Assembly (NCBI GenBank): GCA_020048595.1
Contig: JAIFMH010000238.1
Coordinates: 1-7,771, forward strand
Direction: 5' to 3'
From: Bacteroidota bacterium
GTDB taxonomy: Bacteria > Bacteroidota > Bacteroidia > Bacteroidales > UBA4417
DNA: 7,771 bases
The translations under genes were made by a program, and so were the position numbers. Each line of letters opens with the position of its first letter. Position 1 is the first letter of the stretch. This document shows positions 1 through 4,437 of the stretch, one piece after another. Below the pieces are notes generated by a model. It saw only the letters and a program-made list of their open reading frames with translations, searched no databases and was not told where the DNA came from.

Positions 1-1
1 T

Positions 2-1477
2 AGGCTTGATCAGCGGACTACAATTGTTCAGGGAACATCCTCATCAAACCCGATTGGTTCAGCCGGTACTAAATGGCTTGCAACTGGTGGTAGTGGATGT
101 ACTATATCGCAGGGCGAAGATTCTCTACGTATAACATCGAATGGGGCGGTTTCAAATCATGGATTTATTTCAATAGCAAATTTTCTTGATGCTTATGCCG
201 GTAAATATATTGATTTAAAATTTAAAATGCGATTAATTAGCGGCTCAGTACCTTCATTTAATATATATACATCTAATTGTTCATATACCTTACCATCTAT
301 AACAAGTGAGTGGATTGAATATGAATTTAATCCAAGTTCAGTAATAAATGTAAGCACTTCGATTGCTGTTAGCGTACGCGGTAAAATATTAATAAGAACA
401 GCGGTAGCAGTTGCTTGTGTATTCGAAATAAAAGATATTTATATTGGAGATAATGTTAATCAATCCACACATAATAAAAGAATTAATAGTTTAGAGACCA
501 TTACTAAACATCCATTATTTGGAAAAAAAGTTTCTGTAATGGGCGATTCAATTACAATTGGGGCTTTAAATCCGGAATTAAAAATTTTACAGCATGATAT
601 TGACAATTCTACTGAATTATCATTTTATTGTAACTGGTTTGATGTATACACAGCTCGACCAGGCGATAATCCACAATTAAGAAATAAAACCTGTGGTGGT
701 TATGCTCTTCAGATTTCAGATATCGGTCAATTAATTACATTCACGCCGTTATCCGCCGATCTGGGCAAAGAATATGGTAATGGTTGGCCACTTGGTTCAA
801 CCAATACTTACCAATGGTTTCAACAATTAGTTGAGAAAACCGGAGCAACACTACTTGCAAATGCGAGTTGGACGGGAAGCGGAATGGGTAGTTTTCAGAA
901 CGAAGATGACTTTGTGAATTCACACGCATTTCATCAATCGCAAATTAACAGGTTACGTGTAAGAAATACTGACGGTACATTTAATAATCCGGAGGTTATT
1001 ATTTTATACAAAGGAACTAATGATTTTTCGCACACAGTTGGGGGCAGTATAATTACAAGAATCACAAATTTTAAATTAACGCCAGCTACATTACTTCCAA
1101 TTACTGATGCATATACTGAGGGTGAAGTAACCCTGTATGATTTTAAAAAATCGTGCATGTTGGCAGTAAATAATATTCGAAATACATTTCCGGATGCACA
1201 GATTTATATTTGTACATTATCGGTGTTCAAACGTAATATTGTTGATACTTATCCATCTCATAATGGATTTAACACACAACCTGAATACAATCAAGCAATA
1301 ATTGATATTTGCAATGAAATGGGTGTTGGAGTCGTTGAACTCCACAAAAATGGAATTACATGGCAAAACTTAGCAATTTATACATCCGACTTAACACACC
1401 CAAATGAGGAAGGGCATGGTGTAATTGCAAATAAATGTGTTTCAGATATTAAATATGTTTTTGTGCCCGCTGAATAG
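2..1477 (+). CDS. Phage tail / receptor-binding protein with SGNH (GDSL-like) esterase domain, 5' partial
   Basis: The frame is open to the left edge, so the gene starts outside the window; the first in-window ATG (227) is internal. 491 residues are visible. About residues 20-155 are beta-rich and Gly/Ser/Thr-rich, resembling the jelly-roll carbohydrate-binding modules of tail proteins (inference from texture). An SGNH hydrolase domain follows: block I is VMGDSIT with nucleophile Ser183, block III is KGTND (338-341, oxyanion Asn340), and block V is DLTHPN with Asp463 and His466. A block II equivalent may lie near NASWTGSG (287-294). The catalytic set is complete, so an active O-acyl esterase is likely. 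In phages such domains deacetylate capsule or O-antigen during adsorption. The holin begins 20 bp downstream on the same strand, fitting a tail-fibre gene at the end of a tail module. The specific substrate cannot be read from the sequence. Confidence 0.85.
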   Translation, partial: RLDQRTTIVQGTSSSNPIGSAGTKWLATGGSGCTISQGEDSLRITSNGAVSNHGFISIANFLDAYAGKYIDLKFKMRLISGSVPSFNIYTSNCSYTLPSITSEWIEYEFNPSSVINVSTSIAVSVRGKILIRTAVAVACVFEIKDIYIGDNVNQSTHNKRINSLETITKHPLFGKKVSVMGDSITIGALNPELKILQHDIDNSTELSFYCNWFDVYTARPGDNPQLRNKTCGGYALQISDIGQLITFTPLSADLGKEYGNGWPLGSTNTYQWFQQLVEKTGATLLANASWTGSGMGSFQNEDDFVNSHAFHQSQINRLRVRNTDGTFNNPEVIILYKGTNDFSHTVGGSIITRITNFKLTPATLLPITDAYTEGEVTLYDFKKSCMLAVNNIRNTFPDAQIYICTLSVFKRNIVDTYPSHNGFNTQPEYNQAIIDICNEMGVGVVELHKNGITWQNLAIYTSDLTHPNEEGHGVIANKCVSDIKYVFVPAE

Positions 1478-1497
1478 AAAATAATATTTATAAAACA

Positions 1498-2091
1498 ATG
1501 ACAGCCATGGAACAAAACATAGATCGTGTAACTGCTAATATCACAGCGCATATCAATGCAGTGCTTTTTACAAATACAGGTAACTGGATTGCACTCTTAA
1601 GTTTTTTATCTGCTTTTTTTGCCAATAGTATACAACTCTTTGTTGTGCTGTTTATGTTGATTATTGTCGACCTGGTGTTTGGGCTGGCTGTAAGTTTGAA
1701 AAAGAAAGGCAAAGGCAGTTTAGAATCCTGCCGGATGAAAGATACGGGCTTGAAGTTGGCATTTAACATGGTGTTGTTGTTTATCAGTTTTCTGATCGAA
1801 AAAACGGTGAATAACCAAATAGATACTTCCGAAATTGGTACAACTATCGTATTTGCGATACTGGCCAGTTCGGAGGTGATCAGTATCCTTGCTAATATGA
1901 GTATTATCGCTCCAAATATGGTGGTGCTTCGGTTTTTCCATTTACTTTTCCGGAACGAAATAGCCCGTAAATTAGGCATTGAAAACGATGAGGTAGATAA
2001 AATACTTCGTGAAAACAAGCGTCACCGAAAACAACGTGCTGTAGATACAGAAAATGAAATTGAAGAAACTGAAAATTTGAAAAAAGTATGA
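1498..2091 (+). CDS. Phage holin, TcdE/Cph1 type (phage_holin_4 family)
   Basis: A 197-residue membrane protein that would form the inner-membrane lesion releasing the endolysin at lysis. Hydrophobic segments are seen at about residues 30-42, 45-67, 86-100 and 113-132. Family hallmarks are an Asp in the second segment followed by Gly (IIVDLVFGLAV, Asp58/Gly62), a basic Lys/Gly loop with a Ser and Arg (68-81), and a late Glu-x-x-Ser-x-x-x-Asn pattern (ASSEVISILAN, 123-133). The C-terminal 40 residues are highly charged and probably cytoplasmic. ATG 1498 is followed in frame by ATG 1507; either could be used, and neither has a Shine-Dalgarno sequence, only an A/T-rich leader as usual in Bacteroidota. 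The stop overlaps the endolysin start by ATGA, implying translational coupling. The length is above many phage_holin_4 members because of the charged tail. Confidence 0.88.
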   Translation: MTAMEQNIDRVTANITAHINAVLFTNTGNWIALLSFLSAFFANSIQLFVVLFMLIIVDLVFGLAVSLKKKGKGSLESCRMKDTGLKLAFNMVLLFISFLIEKTVNNQIDTSEIGTTIVFAILASSEVISILANMSIIAPNMVVLRFFHLLFRNEIARKLGIENDEVDKILRENKRHRKQRAVDTENEIEETENLKKV

Positions 2092-2606
2092 CACGAGCAG
2101 AAAAATTCATACCCATTATCCTTAAAAACGAAGGATATTCGGCTTACACCAACGATTCAAGCGATTCGGGAGGTGAAACTAAATACGGTATATCGGACAC
2201 TGCCGATGGTAAGCGGGATGGAATGACCGATACTAATTTTGACGGTAAACCCGACAAACGAATTAAAGATTTGACTTTGCAGGATGCAATTAAAATTTAC
2301 AAAAAAAAGTATTACGATCCGGTAAAAGCCGATTTAATTGAGAATGAATTGTTAGCTCTTCATGTTTTCGATATGGGTGTGAATGCAGGAACGGGTACAG
2401 CTATCCGGTTGCTTCAACAAACAATTGGGGTAAAAATCGATGGAGTTTTCGGAGAAAAGACATTGGCAAAAGTAAATTCGGGTGATTATTCGATTAAATT
2501 TATAAACGCCCGTTTGGCACATTATACTAAAATTGCTACCGGCAAAAATGCAAAATATTTAAAAGGCTGGATTAACAGAGTAACTAATACAAGTAAAGCA
2601 TTATGA
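2088..2606 (+). CDS. Endolysin: GH108 N-acetylmuramidase with C-terminal peptidoglycan-binding (PG_binding_3) region
   Basis: A 172-residue peptidoglycan hydrolase predicted to cleave the MurNAc-GlcNAc beta-1,4 bond. The N-terminal half carries the GH108 signature: catalytic Glu15 in KNEGYS, then DSGGETKYGIS (26-36). The C-terminal half matches the PG_binding_3 region: FDMGVNAGTGTA (94-105), LLQQTIG (108-114), DGVFG (118-122), and a late GWINRV. Residues 37-61 are an insertion relative to the shortest GH108 proteins and include DTNFDGKPD, a DxNxDGxxD calcium-loop pattern. No signal peptide or membrane anchor is present, so export should depend on the holin encoded just upstream. Both ends overlap neighbours by ATGA (2088-2091 and 2603-2606), placing it in the core of the lysis operon. 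Confidence 0.93.
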   Translation: MTRAEKFIPIILKNEGYSAYTNDSSDSGGETKYGISDTADGKRDGMTDTNFDGKPDKRIKDLTLQDAIKIYKKKYYDPVKADLIENELLALHVFDMGVNAGTGTAIRLLQQTIGVKIDGVFGEKTLAKVNSGDYSIKFINARLAHYTKIATGKNAKYLKGWINRVTNTSKAL

Positions 2607-2830
2607 AAACAAAAATCACAACATGGCTTAGAGAGCTTTTCGGATTCACTTATGTAATTAATTTGCGGTCGAAAGAAATTCACGACACGCACAACACGAA
2701 GTATGGCTGCATGCTGAATCTCATTGTAAAATTCGAGCACATCACTTCCCGTAAGATGCGCAAACTATTGAAGTCGGACAAAGGGTATGACGGTTGCACT
2801 CACTGTAATAAAAAAAATCACACCAAATGA
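2603..2830 (+). CDS. Small Cys/His-rich protein, possible Ada-like zinc-binding fold
   Basis: 75 residues, with ATGA overlaps to the endolysin upstream and to the spanin candidate downstream, so it is clearly part of the lysis operon. It is basic (many Lys/Arg). The order of features is an N-terminal amphipathic stretch (TTWLRELFGF, 6-15), then YVINLRSKEIHD (17-28), Cys36, a SRKMRKLLK helix-like segment (49-57), and a terminal GYDGCTHC (61-68) with His73. The spacing of Ser-Lys-x-x-His, Cys, and final Tyr-x-x-Cys-x-x-Cys recalls the metal-binding domain of Ada and related small zinc domains; this is a pattern-level resemblance only. No signal peptide or transmembrane helix is visible, so it should be cytoplasmic. 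I recall similar small unnamed proteins after Bacteroidota phage endolysins, but no function is established for this one. Confidence 0.75.
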   Translation: MKTKITTWLRELFGFTYVINLRSKEIHDTHNTKYGCMLNLIVKFEHITSRKMRKLLKSDKGYDGCTHCNKKNHTK

Positions 2831-3495
2831 AAGCACTTTATAACTGGTTTTTGAAACACAAAACACTGATTTTAGTAGGTTTTACAGTGATATTATTCTC
2901 TGCAGTAGCTACGTGCCAATACTCAGGGAACAGGGCGGAGGTTAAAGCCATTAAAGCAGAACAGGCTAAAAATGAACTGAAGATACGAAACGAAGTCCAG
3001 TCATATTATTTGGAGCGCAAAAACGCAGAACTTGACAGTCTGAAATCCATTGAAGCTGCCAAAACATGGAAAGCCCGCACGGATGCGCTGATTTATAAAT
3101 CGGAAGTGATCCGGCTGAAAGAAAGTACCCGAACGCTTGAAGAAAAATACAATCAGTTAGTTGCCGAAAATGCTCCATGCCCTGATTTATTAAATGCTGC
3201 ACTGGTGAGAATTGATACATTGAAACGTGAGAATTTCACGCTTGAACGTGAATGTGAAAGTTTGGATATTGAATCGGAAGGATATTCACGGCAATTGTAT
3301 ATGTGCGAGCAGCAACGAATTAACTCAGACACTTTGTTAGTCTCGGCCAGAGCAGAGGTGAAAGCGGGCGATTTGGTGATAAAGAGTTTAAAGAAAGTGG
3401 AGCAGAAAAAGGAGTTCCGGGAGAAGGTGGTCCGATTGGTTGGGGGTGCGGTGATGTTGCTGGAAACGGTGGTGCTGGTGGTGAAAAGTATGTGA
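2827..3495 (+). CDS. Putative spanin: N-terminal hydrophobic segment, periplasmic coiled coil, C-terminal hydrophobic segment
   Basis: 222 residues, the last gene of the ATGA-coupled lysis operon. Residues 1-12 are basic and 13-30 hydrophobic, ending in AVATC (Cys30). The middle (about 35-198) is rich in Lys, Glu, Gln and Leu and reads as long coiled coil, with Cys in APCPDL, RECESL and LYMCEQ. The C-terminus (201-219, VVRLVGGAVMLL and on) is again hydrophobic but contains Arg203 and Glu213. A membrane-anchored, coiled-coil periplasmic protein beside holin and endolysin is the typical setting of an Rz-type spanin. The N-terminus may be a plain anchor (i-spanin), or a lipoprotein signal ending in Cys30, which together with a C-terminal anchor would be a unimolecular spanin. 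VATC has Thr at -1, which is not the canonical lipobox. No separate o-spanin gene was found nested inside. The 3' end is strongly G-rich on the coding strand. Confidence 0.62.
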   Translation: MKALYNWFLKHKTLILVGFTVILFSAVATCQYSGNRAEVKAIKAEQAKNELKIRNEVQSYYLERKNAELDSLKSIEAAKTWKARTDALIYKSEVIRLKESTRTLEEKYNQLVAENAPCPDLLNAALVRIDTLKRENFTLERECESLDIESEGYSRQLYMCEQQRINSDTLLVSARAEVKAGDLVIKSLKKVEQKKEFREKVVRLVGGAVMLLETVVLVVKSM

Positions 3496-3498
3496 AAT

Positions 3499-3511
3499 TA
3501 TTGTCCTTTTA
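3499..3511 (+). repeat. 13-bp direct repeat, copy 1 (TATTGTCCTTTTA)
   Basis: TATTGTCCTTTTA occurs here and again at 3983-3995. Both copies are on the + strand, and in both the TTG starts exactly 29 bp before a -7-like ATTTG box. It lies just after the spanin stop and would cover about -42 to -30 of the 3586 gene's promoter, where a class II activator binds. It could be a shared operator, the marks of an insertion, or chance. Confidence 0.5.
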
Positions 3512-3540
3512 TTTCGATACATTGAAGTATACATTTGCAT
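3501..3540 (+). promoter_or_regulatory. Bacteroidota-type promoter before the 100-residue secreted protein gene
   Basis: The -7 box TACATTTG (3530-3537) matches the Bacteroidota consensus TAnnTTTG. No good TTTG stands at the expected -33 position (about 3507-3510 reads TTTT); the nearest TTG, at 3501, is about 7 bp too far. An activator acting at the repeated TTGTCCTTTTA may compensate. The expected start is near 3543, giving a 5' leader of about 43 nt before ATG 3586. This would let the gene be expressed independently of the lysis operon. Confidence 0.55.
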
Positions 3541-3585
3541 CGTAGATTATTTATAAATTCATTAAACAATTAAAATTTCAATCAC

Positions 3586-3888
3586 ATGAAAAGATTAATT
3601 TTTTGCTTGATTGCTCTTATCGCTACTTTCGTAGTAGCCAGTGCGCGAGATGTCGGGGTTCAGTTGCAGACCGAAGCGCCTCCGGGCACACAATTTACTC
3701 CTACTAATTATACAGCAATTAATCAAATGGAGACACTGCTTGCCGAACTACCTGCTTATTGCAATCCGGACTATGGGAGTTACGCACAGGTGTCAGTAAA
3801 TAAATCTATAGTTACCGATAATATAACTAACGCGAAATGCTATACTTACAATAGGATTTGTACAGCACGACATGTTACTCATAATTGA
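3586..3888 (+). CDS. Secreted protein of unknown function, possible phage cargo (moron) gene
   Basis: A 100-residue product that I do not recognise. Residues 1-20 form a classical Sec signal peptide: basic MKRL, hydrophobic core 4-17, and an Ala18-Ser19-Ala20 signal peptidase I site. The mature 80 residues contain a Pro/Thr-rich start (29-43), a short amphipathic segment (NQMETLLAEL, 46-55), and three cysteines (59, 85, 92). An odd number of cysteines does not allow full intramolecular pairing. No membrane anchor or lipobox is visible. It is flanked by its own promoter-like box and an intrinsic terminator, unlike the tightly overlapped genes before it, which is the arrangement of lysogenic-conversion genes. 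It could also be transcribed by read-through from the lysis operon, because no terminator separates them. The start is the only ATG suited to the signal peptide. The last 15 residues look atypical, so the original C-terminus may have been altered. Confidence 0.7.
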   Translation: MKRLIFCLIALIATFVVASARDVGVQLQTEAPPGTQFTPTNYTAINQMETLLAELPAYCNPDYGSYAQVSVNKSIVTDNITNAKCYTYNRICTARHVTHN

Positions 3889-3931
3889 TTGTTTTTTTCA
3901 TAGAATTAGATTTAAGGTTAATATTGTTTTG

Positions 3932-3968
3932 CTGCCCTGGCTTGTGATAAGCCGGGGCAGTTTTTTTT
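3932..3968 (+). terminator. Strong rho-independent terminator
   Basis: A 12-bp stem, CTGCCCTGGCTT (3932-3943) with AAGCCGGGGCAG (3949-3960), contains a single T-G wobble, encloses the 5-nt loop GTGAT, and is followed by eight T (3961-3968). There is no matching T-tract on the other strand, so it works for + strand transcripts only. It ends the 3586 gene transcript and any read-through from the lysis operon, insulating the tail module that follows. Confidence 0.93.
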
Positions 3969-3982
3969 GTCTTTTGTGGTTA

Positions 3983-3995
3983 TATTGTCCTTTTA
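3983..3995 (+). repeat. 13-bp direct repeat, copy 2 (TATTGTCCTTTTA)
   Basis: Perfect second copy of the element at 3499-3511, offset by 484 bp, located just after the terminator. The segment between the two copies contains the promoter box, the whole secreted-protein gene and its terminator. Outside the 13 bp the flanks diverge until the -7-like box, where AnATTTGnAT is again shared at the same offset. Confidence 0.5.
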
Positions 3996-4024
3996 CCCCT
4001 GCTATTAAGTGCCGAAATTTGTAT
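3985..4024 (+). promoter_or_regulatory. Possible promoter for the tail module
   Basis: GAAATTTG (4014-4021) resembles the Bacteroidota -7 box TAnnTTTG, with the first T replaced by G. TTGTCCTTTTA begins 29 bp upstream, the same geometry as the box before the 3586 gene. Coming directly after a strong terminator, a new promoter is needed here if the tape measure operon is to be transcribed. The match is weaker than the first box, so confidence is low. Confidence 0.35.
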
Positions 4025-4063
4025 AAAAAATTTCAGATATGCAGGAATCAACTCCCACTTTGA

Positions 4064-4141
4064 TTACTCAATGCTCCCAAATATACCGGAGATGACTCGA
4101 AATTCAGAACAGCACCGAAACTGGGGGCTTCGCTCACACAT
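4064..4141 (+). other. Upstream in-frame extension of the tail morphogenesis gene, without a standard start
   Basis: The frame of the next gene stays open for 26 codons upstream of GTG 4142, back to a TGA at 4061-4063. It encodes NAPKYTGDDSKF and then APKLGASLTHV, which look like genuine protein: an 'APxxTG ... PKLxxSL' segment before the RHGVF motif is what I expect in this family. There is no ATG, GTG or TTG in the extension. An ATG at 4039 lies in another frame and stops at 4093; a one-base shift near 4060 would join it to this segment. Confidence 0.45.
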
Positions 4142-4435
4142 GTGATCAGTAAAACAGACGATATCAGTACCCGAATAAAATATCAGTTTCAGCGCCATGG
4201 TGTATTTGTACATTACGGCGTAGGACGTGGATATATCCGGCAGGGTGGGGTAGTAATGCGCAGTTCACGATCACGAACCTCAGGCATAAACCGACGTCCA
4301 AACGATTGGTTTGATGTGGAGATCCGAAATAATATGGAGAAACTTGCCGAAATAGCTCAGGAGTTCTATGGAGACTGGGCCCTGGAAGATATGTTATCAA
4401 AAATAGAAAAATTCACCATTCAACGTAAAGTATAA
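4142..4435 (+). CDS. Small phage tail morphogenesis protein preceding the tape measure, N-terminus uncertain or truncated
   Basis: From the only available standard start (GTG 4142) the product has 97 residues. It carries RHGVFVHYGVGRGY (18-31), a motif I associate with small tail-completion-like proteins encoded just before the tape measure in Bacteroidota phages. NRRPNDWFD (50-58) and a C-terminal helical region (60-90) follow. Basic residues dominate 33-52. The stop lies 2 bp before the tape measure ATG, so the two genes are co-transcribed. Relatives are, to my recollection, longer at the N-terminus, and protein-like sequence continues upstream in frame to 4064 with no start codon. The gene may therefore use an unusual start, carry a frameshift or sequencing indel, or have lost its 5' end at a recombination joint. 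The exact role in tail assembly (terminator, completion or chaperone) is not established by the sequence. Confidence 0.65.
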   Translation: MISKTDDISTRIKYQFQRHGVFVHYGVGRGYIRQGGVVMRSSRSRTSGINRRPNDWFDVEIRNNMEKLAEIAQEFYGDWALEDMLSKIEKFTIQRKV

Positions 4436-4437
4436 TC

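Larger units (their letters stand above)
3889..4063. other. Non-coding junction between secreted-protein gene and tail module
   Basis: This intergenic stretch holds the terminator, the second 13-bp repeat and a weak promoter-like box. The + strand frame running through 3872-4063 crosses the terminator hairpin and its T-tract and is not credible as a gene. Beyond these signals I see no tRNA, CRISPR or other RNA gene. The break in coding density is notable because the genes before 3495 all overlap. Confidence 0.7.

Noticed and set aside
227..1477. ATG 227 as the true start of the SGNH protein
   Set aside because: The same frame is open for 75 further codons to the window edge and encodes plausible beta-rich protein, so the gene is 5' truncated by the window.
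1488..2018. 176-codon reverse-strand frame opposite the holin
   Set aside because: It mirrors the hydrophobic holin codons. The + strand frame has a recognised family and tight coupling with the endolysin.
3501..3537. TTG at 3501 as a standard -33 box
   Set aside because: It lies 26 bp from the -7 box, against about 19 bp expected, so it was treated as a possible activator site instead.
3872..4063. 63-codon + strand frame overlapping the end of the secreted-protein gene
   Set aside because: It runs through the terminator hairpin and its T-tract and overlaps the previous gene; the product looks like translated non-coding DNA.
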